From Maritalea myrionectae DSM 19524 (GTDB taxonomy: Bacteria; Pseudomonadota; Alphaproteobacteria; Rhizobiales; Devosiaceae): a stretch of DNA of 64,000 bases. Position numbers and translations under genes: made by a program. Shown one piece after another: positions 27,951 to 37,086 of this stretch (within the stretch, counting starts at the first letter, position 1; every line of letters begins with the position of its first letter). The stretch lies in the NCBI RefSeq assembly GCF_000423365.1, contig NZ_AUHV01000004.1, forward strand, positions 124,001-188,000, written 5' to 3'. The notes beneath the pieces were generated by a model. The model was not told the origin of the DNA, ran no database searches, and saw only the letters and a program-made list of their open reading frames with translations.

Positions 27951-28829
27951 TTATGCTGTCTCTGCCTTATAGACATCAAAGTCGACAGATTTGATCGAAT
28001 AGGTGCGCATCAGTTGCCCAATGCCGAAGATCACCATGAATTGTACATATCCGCTGAGAAATAGTGGTTCATACATATCCAAGCGGTACAGATTGACCAG
28101 CTCCATGATGATCAAAAACAGGCTCATGCCGATGCTGGCGAAAATGTTCACTTGCACCACCGTCTGAATATTTCTGATCTGATCCTGATAGGATTGGTGC
28201 GGATCGGATTTTTTGCCATTGATTGCCCGATAAATCTTGAATGCGAACAGCATCTGGATGGGAAAAATGATCATGGTGAGATAATGATTCCATTGCCATG
28301 GCGTGCCATCATTATTGATGGTGAGGTATAGGACGAACCAGGTGATCAACAAGCCCCCGGCCAAACCCACCCATATTGGAGAAATGAAATCAAACAGCCG
28401 ACGTGGACGCAGGTCCGCTGTGCGTTTGCTGGGTTGAACTGTGGCGCGCACATGGGCGTGCCAGCGCCATGTAGCAAATTCAATATAAAAGCAGGGCACC
28501 ATTTGCAGGATCGCGAACAAGAGCACGAACAGAATATGACCGTTCTGCTTGATTTCATGGGGTGAATAATAAGTAATCGCCATGGCAATCAGAAGTGCTA
28601 TGCCCAGATTCCCGATGGCCATGTTCATCAATTTGAAGCGGGTGAGTGTGCGCCGGATGACGGCCTCGGGCTCGGCATAAAAAGTGCTTTCATAAAGCTT
28701 TGGATATTGCTCGGGCGGGCAGGTTTCCAGCACATAAGTGGTGCGGCGCACGATTTTCGCAGGGTAGTAGAATGAGATCAATATCACCTGGCTTAGAAGT
28801 ACGATGTAAAACACAACGTCGATCCACAT
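27951..28829 (-). CDS. Seven-helix membrane protein coupled to a GntR-family regulator
   Basis: 292 residues from ATG 28829, which has GGAG at a spacing of about five; a TTG 12 bases upstream is in frame but its own spacing is poor. Seven hydrophobic segments can be seen: about 2-22, 69-88, 101-122, 154-174, 185-206, 225-247 and 252-273. No conserved enzyme motif is visible and I do not recognise the family. The gene starts one base after the regulator stop, so the two form an operon. The pair resembles YtrA-type GntR regulators with membrane partners, whose substrate is often unknown. Confidence 0.7.
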   Translation of the reverse strand: MWIDVVFYIVLLSQVILISFYYPAKIVRRTTYVLETCPPEQYPKLYESTFYAEPEAVIRRTLTRFKLMNMAIGNLGIALLIAMAITYYSPHEIKQNGHILFVLLFAILQMVPCFYIEFATWRWHAHVRATVQPSKRTADLRPRRLFDFISPIWVGLAGGLLITWFVLYLTINNDGTPWQWNHYLTMIIFPIQMLFAFKIYRAINGKKSDPHQSYQDQIRNIQTVVQVNIFASIGMSLFLIIMELVNLYRLDMYEPLFLSGYVQFMVIFGIGQLMRTYSIKSVDFDVYKAETA

Positions 28830-28830
28830 A

Positions 28831-29226
28831 TTAATCTCCAATGTTCTGTTTGTTTTGGTTGTTCATGCAGGCTTGAAAAGCGATGCGAATTTCAGAATCG
28901 GTCACGCCAGCAGCGCGCAATTTGCCCGTTGCATCTGCCAATATTTCATGTGTCCAAGCATTGAGATCTGTCGCGCTGTTTGATTTGGCATCGGCATGCA
29001 CATAGGTGCCGCGATAGCCCTTGGTGACGATGATCTTGTCGCGTTCCAGCAATTTGTAGGCTTTGGCCACGGTCTTACTGTTGATTTCCAAATCATTCGC
29101 CAATTGCCGAATGGACGGTAGCGGCGCGCCAGGGCTGAGCGCGTTGGTTTGCACCGCCAGCTTGATTTGCGCGATCAGTTGCGAAAAGAGCGGCTCTTCA
29201 TTTTCGATATCGATGACAATCTTCAT
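28831..29226 (-). CDS. GntR-family transcriptional regulator (YtrA-type)
   Basis: 131 residues, the short form of the family. The N-terminal winged helix-turn-helix spans about 1-75 (LFSQLIAQIKLAVQTNALSPGAPLPSIRQLANDLEINSKTVAKAYKLLER), followed by a short helical C-terminus without an effector domain, which is the YtrA pattern. It likely represses its own operon; a matching inverted repeat lies just upstream at 29245-29270. Confidence 0.92.
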   Translation of the reverse strand: MKIVIDIENEEPLFSQLIAQIKLAVQTNALSPGAPLPSIRQLANDLEINSKTVAKAYKLLERDKIIVTKGYRGTYVHADAKSNSATDLNAWTHEILADATGKLRAAGVTDSEIRIAFQACMNNQNKQNIGD

Positions 29227-29244
29227 ATCCTCTATATGTATTAT

Positions 29245-29270
29245 ATGTACCCCTATGTCAAATGGTACAT
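29245..29270. promoter_or_regulatory. Putative operator of the GntR-family regulator
   Basis: Inverted repeat ATGTACC (29245-29251) and GGTACAT (29264-29270), spacer 12 bases, 19 bases upstream of the regulator start. Preceded by a TATATGTA direct repeat. GntR-YtrA repressors commonly bind such sites near their own start; binding is inferred. Confidence 0.5.
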
Positions 29271-29313
29271 TTTGAGTGAGGAACGCGTTGGGGTATGCGT
29301 GTTGGATTTGGGC

Positions 29314-29341
29314 AAAAAAAGAGGGCGCCCGGAGGCGCCCT
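29314..29341 (-). terminator. Intrinsic terminator downstream of glnA
   Basis: On the minus strand: stem AGGGCGCC / GGCGCCCT (29322-29329 with 29334-29341) followed by TTTTTTT (29314-29320). It ends the glnB-glnA transcript. Confidence 0.9.
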
Positions 29342-29382
29342 AAGGTTTAGGTATTGCTACCTAGGGGATAGGAGGGAATTCC

Positions 29383-30792
29383 TTATGAGGAATAATACAT
29401 GTCAAACTCAACTGGGTGAGGTGTGTGCTCGAAGCGGATAACCTCTTCCATTTTCAGTGCAATGTATGCATCGATTTGGTCGTCATCGAACACGCCGCCA
29501 GCTTTCAAGAAGTCGCGGTCTGAATCCAACGCTTCCAAAGCTTCGCGCAATGAAGACGCCACAGTTGGGATTTCTTTCAACTCTTCAGCTGGCAACTCAT
29601 ACAAATCTTTATCCATTGGATCGCCAGGATTGATTTTGTTTTTGATGCCATCAAGGCCAGCCATCAACAAGGCAGAGAACGCCAAATATGGGTTGGCCAT
29701 TGGATCTGGGTAACGCACTTCAACGCGCTTCGCTTTAGGTGACGAACCGAATGGAATACGGCAAGACGCAGAGCGGTTACGCGCTGAGTAAGCCAACAAT
29801 ACGGGTGCTTCAAAGCCCGGAACCAAACGCTTGTAAGAGTTGGTTGATGGGTTTGTGAAGGCGTTTGTTGCTTTAGCGTGCTTGATGATGCCGCCAATGA
29901 AGTGCAAGCACTGCTCTGACAAGCCTGCATAGCCGTCGCCAGCGAAGTTTGGCTTACCATCTTTCCAGATAGACAAGTGACAGTGCATGCCTGTGCCGTT
30001 ATCGCCATAAACTGGCTTTGGCATAAAGGTTGCTGTTTTGCCGTAGGCTTGAGCGACTTGGTGCACGCCATATTTGTAGATTTGCACTTGGTCGGCAATG
30101 CGGGTCAATGTGTCGAACTTGATGCCCAATTCGTGCTGAGCAGACGCCACTTCGTGGTGGTGCTTTTCAACAGTTACGCCCATTTCTTTCAACACAGTCA
30201 GCATTTCTGAACGCATATCTTGCGCGCTGTCCAAAGGAGGCACTGGGAAGTAGCCTTCTTTTTGGCTGATATGGTGACCCATATTGCCTGCTTCATAGCG
30301 TGTGTCTGTGTTGGTTGGCAGTTCGATGTTATCGAGCTGGAAGCTGGTGTTGTATGGATCAGCTTTAAAGCGCACATCGTCAAAGATGAAGAATTCTGGC
30401 TCTGGACCAACAACAACTGTGTCACCAATGCCTGATGATTTCACATAGGCTTCAGCTTTTTTCGCTGTGGTGCGCGGGTCACGGTTGTATGATTCAAATG
30501 TGGCTGGCTCAAGAATGTCGCAATTGATGGCCAAAGTTGCCTGGCCGAAAAACGGGTCCATATGAGCTGTTTCATTGTCTGGCATCAACACCATGTCTGA
30601 CTCGTTGATGGCTTTCCAACCACCGATAGATGAGCCGTCAAACATGACGCCATCTTCAAACATGTCTTCGTCGACAGCGCTCACGTCCATAGTGACGTGC
30701 TGCAGCTTGCCGCGTGGGTCAGTGAAGCGCAAATCAACAAATTGTACGTCTTCGTCTTTGATCAGTTTCAGAATATCGTTAGCAGTTGTCAT
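29383..30792 (-). CDS. glnA: Type I glutamine synthetase
   Basis: 469 residues, the dodecameric GSI size. It makes glutamine from glutamate, ammonia and ATP. Recognised features: FDGSSIGGW (about 50-58), [17 protein letters not shown] (active-site region about 318-334), [17 protein letters not shown] and the adenylylation-type tyrosine in [11 protein letters not shown] (about 397). The C-terminus [10 protein letters not shown] closely follows the bacterial pattern. It lies 52 bases downstream of glnB in the classic glnBA order, so it is probably under nitrogen control from the sigma-54 promoter upstream of glnB as well as any local promoter. Confidence 0.99.
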   Translation of the reverse strand: MTTANDILKLIKDEDVQFVDLRFTDPRGKLQHVTMDVSAVDEDMFEDGVMFDGSSIGGWKAINESDMVLMPDNETAHMDPFFGQATLAINCDILEPATFESYNRDPRTTAKKAEAYVKSSGIGDTVVVGPEPEFFIFDDVRFKADPYNTSFQLDNIELPTNTDTRYEAGNMGHHISQKEGYFPVPPLDSAQDMRSEMLTVLKEMGVTVEKHHHEVASAQHELGIKFDTLTRIADQVQIYKYGVHQVAQAYGKTATFMPKPVYGDNGTGMHCHLSIWKDGKPNFAGDGYAGLSEQCLHFIGGIIKHAKATNAFTNPSTNSYKRLVPGFEAPVLLAYSARNRSASCRIPFGSSPKAKRVEVRYPDPMANPYLAFSALLMAGLDGIKNKINPGDPMDKDLYELPAEELKEIPTVASSLREALEALDSDRDFLKAGGVFDDDQIDAYIALKMEEVIRFEHTPHPVEFDMYYSS

Positions 30793-30844
30793 TGATCTAT
30801 CCTGTTATCCCTTGTTGGGTTTTACTATTTAGTTGGTTGTTGAC

Positions 30845-31565
<721 letters not shown>

Positions 31566-31649
31566 GCGGGTGTGGTGAAATTGGTAGACACGCTAGATTT
31601 AGGTTCTAGTGCCTCAGGCGTGGGGGTTCAAGTCCCTCCACCCGCACCA
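31566..31649 (+). tRNA. tRNA-Leu (anticodon TAG)
   Basis: 84 bases with a 7-bp acceptor stem GCGGGTG / CACCCGC and encoded CCA at 31647-31649. The anticodon arm CTAGA-TTTAGGT-TCTAG shows TAG in the loop. The long variable arm (GTGCCTCAGGCGT) marks a class II leucine tRNA. Confidence 0.97.
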
Positions 31650-31699
31650 TTCTTCCCAGCGAACAATGATCGATCGAATTAAAGAACGGGATATTCCGC

Positions 31700-33076
31700 A
31701 TGCAGGTTTCTGAAACCCTCAATGAAGGGCTGAAGCGTAAGCTCGAAATGAGCATTCCAGCTTCTGAACTCAATGAGAAGCTCGACGCCAAATTGAACGA
31801 ACTCAAGGACCAAGTGAACATTAAGGGCTTCCGTCCTGGCAAAGTTCCTTTTGCGCACTTGAAAAAGGTTTATGGCCGTTCTGTCATGGGTGACGTTATT
31901 CAAGAGACTGTGAACACTGCTGTTCAGTCTTCTTTGACCGAGCGCGATGAAAAAGCTGCTGCGCAGCCAGAAATCGACTTTGGCGAAGACGAAGCCGTTT
32001 TGAACGAAGTTTTTGAAGGCAATAAAGATTTGGACTTCTCAGTTGCGTATGAGATTTTGCCAAATGTTGAATTGATGGACTTCAAAAAAATCAAAATTGA
32101 ACGTCCTATTGTTGAAGCAGACGAGAAAGAAGTCGATGAGCAGTTTAATGCTGTGATCGATCAGAACCGTCCGTTTGAAGCTAAAGACGGCAAAGCTGCC
32201 GATGGCGATCGCGTAACAATGTCTTTCTTGGGCAAAGTTGACGGCGAACCATTTGAAGGCGGCCAATCAGATTCAACACCATTGGTGCTTGGTTCTGGCC
32301 AGTTTATCCCAGGTTTTGAAGAGCAGCTTGTTGGCTTGAAAAAAGGCGACAAAAAAGTTGTTGAAGTGAAATTCCCTGAGGAATATCGCGCTGAAGACTT
32401 GGCTGGTAAGGACGCAACGTTCGACGTTGAAGTGCTTGAGGTGGAAACACCTGCCAAAGTTGAGATCGACGATGAATTCGCCAAAACTCTTGGTTTGGAA
32501 TCAATTGCACAATTGCGTGAAATGATCACAGACCAGTTGAAAGGCCAGTTGGACGGTTTGACACGTCGTCGCGTGAAGCGGGAAGTTTTGGACGCTTTGG
32601 ATGAAGCGCACAAATTTGACGTGCCTGAGCAGTTGGTTGACCTTGAGTTTAAAGGCATTTGGGACCGTGTGATGCACGATATCGAGCATCATGGTCGTAG
32701 CTTTGAAGATGAAGGCACAACCGAAGAGAAAGCTCGCGAAGAATATCGCGCGATTGCTGACCGTCGGGTGCGTTTGGGCCTCGTGATTGCTGAAATCGGC
32801 AATAAAAACGAGATTGAAGTGACCGAAGAAGAACACCAAAAAGCGTTGATCGCGGAAGTGCAGAAATATCCTGGTCAAGAGCAGCAAGTATATGACTATT
32901 TCCGTAACAACCAACAAGCTTTGGCTGGCCTTCGTGCGCCAATCTTTGAAGACAAAGTTGTTGATTACGTGATTGAACTGGCTGAAGTGACTGACAAGAA
33001 AGTCACCAAAGAAGAATTGATCAAACTGGTTGAAGAGAGCGAAGAAGAAGACCTCGAGCCTCACAACCACGACTAA
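31700..33076 (+). CDS. tig: Trigger factor chaperone
   Basis: 458 residues: N-terminal ribosome-binding domain with the signature GFRPGKVPFAHLKKVYG (about 44-60), a central FKBP-type peptidyl-prolyl isomerase domain (about 165-245, GDRVTMSFLGKVDGEPFEGG and LVLGSGQFIPGFEEQLVGLKKGD) and a C-terminal chaperone domain. It binds nascent chains at the ribosome exit tunnel. It has its own promoter region after the tRNA and a terminator after it. It starts the proteostasis block with clpP, clpX and lon. Confidence 0.97.
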   Translation: MQVSETLNEGLKRKLEMSIPASELNEKLDAKLNELKDQVNIKGFRPGKVPFAHLKKVYGRSVMGDVIQETVNTAVQSSLTERDEKAAAQPEIDFGEDEAVLNEVFEGNKDLDFSVAYEILPNVELMDFKKIKIERPIVEADEKEVDEQFNAVIDQNRPFEAKDGKAADGDRVTMSFLGKVDGEPFEGGQSDSTPLVLGSGQFIPGFEEQLVGLKKGDKKVVEVKFPEEYRAEDLAGKDATFDVEVLEVETPAKVEIDDEFAKTLGLESIAQLREMITDQLKGQLDGLTRRRVKREVLDALDEAHKFDVPEQLVDLEFKGIWDRVMHDIEHHGRSFEDEGTTEEKAREEYRAIADRRVRLGLVIAEIGNKNEIEVTEEEHQKALIAEVQKYPGQEQQVYDYFRNNQQALAGLRAPIFEDKVVDYVIELAEVTDKKVTKEELIKLVEESEEEDLEPHNHD

Positions 33077-33108
33077 TATCTTTTTCAAGATTTAGTTTGA
33101 TTGCATTT

Positions 33109-33132
33109 AGGCCGCCTTCGGGCGGCCTTTTG
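33109..33132 (+). terminator. Intrinsic terminator after tig
   Basis: Stem AGGCCGCC / GGCGGCCT with a stable TTCG tetraloop (33117-33120) and TTTTG tail. Confidence 0.92.
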
Positions 33133-33232
33133 TTTGTTTGGCAACATGAAGGTTCGCAGAGAAGTTTTGTCGCGTTTGCACCGGCTGTTTTATGATGGAA
33201 ATAGGCACCGGGAATATGCCAGCATATGGGCG

Positions 33233-34705
33233 ATGAAAACAGAATCACTGAACCTATTGTTGACACCGGATGAAATGGCAGAGGCGGACCGCCTGACCAT
33301 CCAAAAAGGCGTGCCCGAATTTGAGCTGATGCAAAATGCCGGGCAAGTGGTGGCCGACTATGTGCGCGCCAATTTTTCGCCTTGCACGGTTGGTGTCGTT
33401 TCTGGACCTGGCAATAATGGTGGCGATGGGTTTGTTGTGGCCCGCTTGCTGCGCGATTCCGGTTGGTTCGTCAAACTAACGTTCATGGGTGCGCGTGACC
33501 GTCTGGGTGAGGCAGCGCGCCAGCATCTGGATCTTTGGGGGGCGGAAGACAGCCCGATCAATGATTTGCTGGATGAGTGTGACCTCCTGATTGATGGGCT
33601 TTTCGGCGCTGGTCTGGATCGAGATATTGTTGGTACGTTTGCCGAACTAATAAAGCGGATGAATCGCGCCCGGAAGCCAATTGTGGCCATCGATATGCCA
33701 AGCGGGATTGACGGGGCAACTGGTGCCGTCCGCGGTGCGGCCATTCGTGCGGTCGCCAGTGTGAGTTTTTTCCGGTTGAAGCCGGGGCATTTCCTGTTGC
33801 CGGGCAAGTCCTATTGCGGTGACGTCCATTTGGGGAAGATTGGCATCTTGGATGCGGTGTTGCCGAGAATAGGCGGGAAAGTTTGGCACAATGGGCCAGA
33901 TCTTTGGCAGATACCGCCATATGAAGCGCAGGGGCATAAATATAGCCGGGGGCATTGTCTGGTGCTTTCTGGTGACGCGTTGAGCGGTGGCGCGGCGCGA
34001 TTGAGTGCAATGGCGGCATTGCGCAGCGGGGCCGGGCTTGTGTCGCTATTTGGTGATAAGGCAGCGCTTGAGGTGCAAGCGCACCATGTTACCGAAATTA
34101 TGCTTAAACCTGCGGCATTGGAAAAGTTGCTGCAAGATGAACGGTTTAACAGCTTGGTTTTGGGGCCGGGCGCTGGCGTGACAAACGCGCTGCGCGATAA
34201 GGTCCTGTCGACCATTGCGGCGCAGCGCGGATGTGTGCTAGATGCCGATGCTTTAATGGCGTTTGAGAGTGATCCAAAGTCATTATTCGACCATATTCAT
34301 AGATATGGTGGCGATAATATCGTGCTGACGCCGCATAGCGGTGAATTTGCCCGTTTGTTTGGTAAAGTGGACGAGGCGGAGAGCAAGATTGAGATGGTGC
34401 GCATAGCGGCTGAGGCGAGCGGTGCGCAGGTTCTTTTAAAAGGTGCCGACACGGTTATTGGAGCGCCCGATGGTCGTGTGGTCATAAATTCAAATGCGCC
34501 GGCCATTCTGGCAACGGCGGGTTCAGGTGACGTTTTGGCTGGAATTATTGGTGGCATGCTGGCGCGCGGCATGTCCGGGATAGATGCAGCGTGTGCAGGT
34601 GCCTTCATTCATGGGGCTTGCGCGCAGGGATTTGGAAAAGAAGGCATGATCGCCTCAGACCTTGTGGCAAAGCTGCCAGAAGTGCTGATGGCGGTGGATA
34701 AATAA
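33233..34705 (+). CDS. nnr: Bifunctional NAD(P)H-hydrate epimerase / ADP-dependent dehydratase
   Basis: 490 residues from ATG 33233; an open frame continues upstream but into the tig terminator, so the shorter start is chosen. The N-terminal half (1 to about 215) is the YjeF-N epimerase domain with GPGNNGGDGFVVARLL. The C-terminal half is the kinase-like dehydratase, with NIVLTPHSGEFARLF and LATAGSGDVLAGIIGGMLARG. Together they repair hydrated NADH and NADPH. It is transcribed toward clpP. Confidence 0.95.
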   Translation: MKTESLNLLLTPDEMAEADRLTIQKGVPEFELMQNAGQVVADYVRANFSPCTVGVVSGPGNNGGDGFVVARLLRDSGWFVKLTFMGARDRLGEAARQHLDLWGAEDSPINDLLDECDLLIDGLFGAGLDRDIVGTFAELIKRMNRARKPIVAIDMPSGIDGATGAVRGAAIRAVASVSFFRLKPGHFLLPGKSYCGDVHLGKIGILDAVLPRIGGKVWHNGPDLWQIPPYEAQGHKYSRGHCLVLSGDALSGGAARLSAMAALRSGAGLVSLFGDKAALEVQAHHVTEIMLKPAALEKLLQDERFNSLVLGPGAGVTNALRDKVLSTIAAQRGCVLDADALMAFESDPKSLFDHIHRYGGDNIVLTPHSGEFARLFGKVDEAESKIEMVRIAAEASGAQVLLKGADTVIGAPDGRVVINSNAPAILATAGSGDVLAGIIGGMLARGMSGIDAACAGAFIHGACAQGFGKEGMIASDLVAKLPEVLMAVDK

Positions 34706-34716
34706 ATTAACCGTGA

Positions 34717-34745
34717 CTTGAATGACTCAGTGTTAGGGCCTATCT
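34717..34745 (+). promoter_or_regulatory. Putative heat-shock (RpoH) promoter for clpP
   Basis: CTTGAA (34717-34722), 16-base spacer, CCTATCT (34739-34745). It resembles the alphaproteobacterial sigma-32 consensus CTTGAA-N17/18-CYTATNT; the spacing is one base short. Start of transcription would be about 34753, 70 bases before the gene. Confidence 0.45.
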
Positions 34746-34821
34746 CCCGCCTTTACGCTAAGTTAAGACAGGATCATATCTGATCGAAACAATCGATTCG
34801 ATTGCAAAGAAGGTGGAACGT

Positions 34822-35448
34822 ATGAAAGATCCGATGGATATGTTGACCAACACGCTGGTGCCAATGGTTGTAGAGCAAAGCAACCGTGGGGAGCGTTCTT
34901 TTGATATTTTCTCACGCTTGCTGCGTGAGCGCATTATCTTTGTGACCGGACCGGTTGAAGACAATATGGCGTCTTTGATTGTGGCGCAGCTTTTGTTCTT
35001 GGAGAGTGAAAACCCCAAGAAAGAGATCGCAATGTATATCAATTCGCCTGGCGGTGTTGTGACAGCTGGATTGTCTATTTATGACACGATGCAGTTTATC
35101 CGCCCGAAAATCTCTACCTTGTGTGTAGGTCAGGCCGCTTCAATGGGATCGTTGTTGTTGGCTGCTGGCGACGAGGGCATGCGCGGCGTGTTGCCGAACG
35201 CTTCTGTTATGGTGCACCAGCCTTCTGGTGGTTACCAAGGTACGGCAACGGACATTTTGATCCACGCCAAACACACAGAAAACCTCAAGCGCCGCTTGAA
35301 TGAAATCTATGTGAAGCACACGGGCCAAGATTACGAAACCATCGAGCAGGCGCTTGAGCGTGACAATTTCATGTCCGCCGACGATGCTAAAGAGTTTGGT
35401 CTGGTCGATAAAGTTTACGAAAAGCGTGCGGTGCCCAACGAACAATAG
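34822..35448 (+). CDS. clpP: ClpP protease subunit
   Basis: 208 residues from ATG 34822 with AAGGTGG just upstream; a GTG at 34813 is possible but less likely. The Ser-His-Asp triad is visible: Ser107 in GQAASMGS, His132 in MVHQPSGG and Asp181 in [11 protein letters not shown]. ClpP forms the 14-subunit chamber that works with ClpX downstream. The gene is followed 174 bases later by clpX. Confidence 0.98.
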   Translation: MKDPMDMLTNTLVPMVVEQSNRGERSFDIFSRLLRERIIFVTGPVEDNMASLIVAQLLFLESENPKKEIAMYINSPGGVVTAGLSIYDTMQFIRPKISTLCVGQAASMGSLLLAAGDEGMRGVLPNASVMVHQPSGGYQGTATDILIHAKHTENLKRRLNEIYVKHTGQDYETIEQALERDNFMSADDAKEFGLVDKVYEKRAVPNEQ

Positions 35449-35622
35449 GGCGCCCGCCAAATAGGCAAATGGCGGAAAAGGGACACAGTGTGTGCACCGT
35501 TTCGCTATTTGCGAGAACGATAGAGAAAAGCTAAGGTATCCAAAACGCTTACGGTTTGTTTATTTGCAAGTGATAGCGTTTTAAAGACATGCTGCTAAAA
35601 ATGCACATTTAGGAGTGCTTTG

Positions 35623-36900
35623 ATGACAAAAGATAACGGTAACGGCGACAGCGCAAAAAATACGCTTTACTGCTCATTCTGCGGTAAATCCCAGCATGAG
35701 GTACGCAAGCTTATTGCCGGGCCAACCGTTTTCATCTGCGATGAGTGCGTTGAGCTGTGTATGGATATTATTCGTGAAGAGAATAAGTCCTCCACAGTTA
35801 AGTCCTCCGATGGAGTGATGGCGCCAGCAGAGATTTGTGAAGTGCTCGACGATTACGTGATCGGCCAAGCGCGCGCGAAACGCGTTTTGTCGGTTGCCGT
35901 GCACAACCACTATAAACGGTTAAACCACGCCACGAAAAATCAAGACATTGAATTGGCGAAGTCGAATATTTTGCTGATCGGCCCAACAGGTTGCGGTAAA
36001 ACATATTTGGCGCAGACTTTGGCGCGCATCATTGATGTGCCGTTCACCATGGCTGACGCGACGACTTTGACTGAAGCTGGCTATGTTGGTGAAGATGTTG
36101 AAAACATCATTTTGAAACTATTGCAGTCTTCTGACTACAATGTTGAAAAAGCCCAACGCGGCATCGTTTATATCGATGAGGTGGATAAGATTTCTCGTAA
36201 ATCTGACAACCCATCAATTACACGTGACGTTTCAGGTGAGGGCGTTCAGCAAGCCTTGTTGAAGATTATGGAAGGCACTGTAGCCAGTGTTCCACCGCAA
36301 GGCGGGCGCAAGCATCCACAGCAAGAGTTTTTGCAGGTGGATACGACCAACATCCTGTTTATCGTTGGTGGTGCTTTTGCCGGGTTGGAAAAGGTGATTG
36401 CCGAACGTGGCGAGCACAGCTCCATCGGGTTTGATGCCGAAGTGAGCGATCCTAAAGATCGTCGTTTGGGCGAGGTTTTTGCTGAAGTTGAGCCAGAAGA
36501 TTTGGTGAAGTTTGGTTTGATCCCCGAATTTATCGGCCGTTTGCCTGTGATTGCGACTTTGGAAGATTTGGACGAAGGTGCCTTGGTGCAAATTCTGACA
36601 GAACCCAAAAACGCCCTTGTGCGCCAATATCAACGTTTGTTCCAAATGGAAGATGTTGAATTGACTTTCCACGAAGATGCCTTGCACGCAATCGCGCGCC
36701 AAGCCATTGAGCGGAAGACCGGTGCACGCGGGTTGCGTTCGATCATGGAAGGCATTTTGCTCGACACCATGTATGACCTTCCATCGCTAGAAGGCGTGGA
36801 AGAAGTTGTGATCAGCGAAGATGTTGTTGAGGAGAAGGACGCACGTCCCCTCTACATCTATGCGGACCGCAAAGAAGAAGAGCTGGAAGCCGGCGCATAA
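35623..36900 (+). CDS. clpX: ClpX AAA+ unfoldase
   Basis: 425 residues from ATG 35623 with TTTAGGAGTG in front. The N-terminal C4 zinc finger ([11 protein letters not shown] and [10 protein letters not shown]) binds substrates; the AAA+ core carries Walker A GPTGCGKT about 122-129 and Walker [11 protein letters not shown]. It feeds ClpP. The DNA before it is about 170 bases long and includes an inverted repeat with AAAACGCT (about 35550) and AGCGTTTT (about 35577). Confidence 0.98.
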   Translation: MTKDNGNGDSAKNTLYCSFCGKSQHEVRKLIAGPTVFICDECVELCMDIIREENKSSTVKSSDGVMAPAEICEVLDDYVIGQARAKRVLSVAVHNHYKRLNHATKNQDIELAKSNILLIGPTGCGKTYLAQTLARIIDVPFTMADATTLTEAGYVGEDVENIILKLLQSSDYNVEKAQRGIVYIDEVDKISRKSDNPSITRDVSGEGVQQALLKIMEGTVASVPPQGGRKHPQQEFLQVDTTNILFIVGGAFAGLEKVIAERGEHSSIGFDAEVSDPKDRRLGEVFAEVEPEDLVKFGLIPEFIGRLPVIATLEDLDEGALVQILTEPKNALVRQYQRLFQMEDVELTFHEDALHAIARQAIERKTGARGLRSIMEGILLDTMYDLPSLEGVEEVVISEDVVEEKDARPLYIYADRKEEELEAGA

Positions 36901-36913
36901 AGTTTTGTGATTT

Positions 36914-36938
36914 GGCCCTGCAAAGCACTTGTAGGGCC
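36914..36938 (+). terminator. Hairpin between clpX and lon
   Basis: Stem GGCCCTGCAA / TTGTAGGGCC (one G-U pair), loop AGCAC. It has no U-run, so it is a weak terminator or a folded leader; its right arm overlaps the -35 of the putative lon promoter. Confidence 0.45.
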
Positions 36939-36955
36939 ATCAAAACTTCCTATCT
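36928..36955 (+). promoter_or_regulatory. Putative heat-shock (RpoH) promoter for lon
   Basis: CTTGTA (36928-36933), 15-base spacer, CCTATCT (36949-36955). Same -10 sequence as the clpP candidate. lon is a known heat-shock gene; the spacing is shorter than the usual range, so the call is tentative. Confidence 0.4.
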
Positions 36956-37086
36956 AATAGTATCAATGAGTCTTGGTGCGTCCTTGCAAGGGCGTGGCCA
37001 TGTTGTGACCCATTGTCGGTCCAGAACAGGATTGATTTTGCCGCTTGTAACAGGGAAATCAATGCTGGTTGATGAAAGGAATAATT

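Noticed and set aside
33101-33232. Upstream extension of the nnr reading frame
   Set aside because: It would run through the tig terminator; the ATG at 33233 gives the usual family length.
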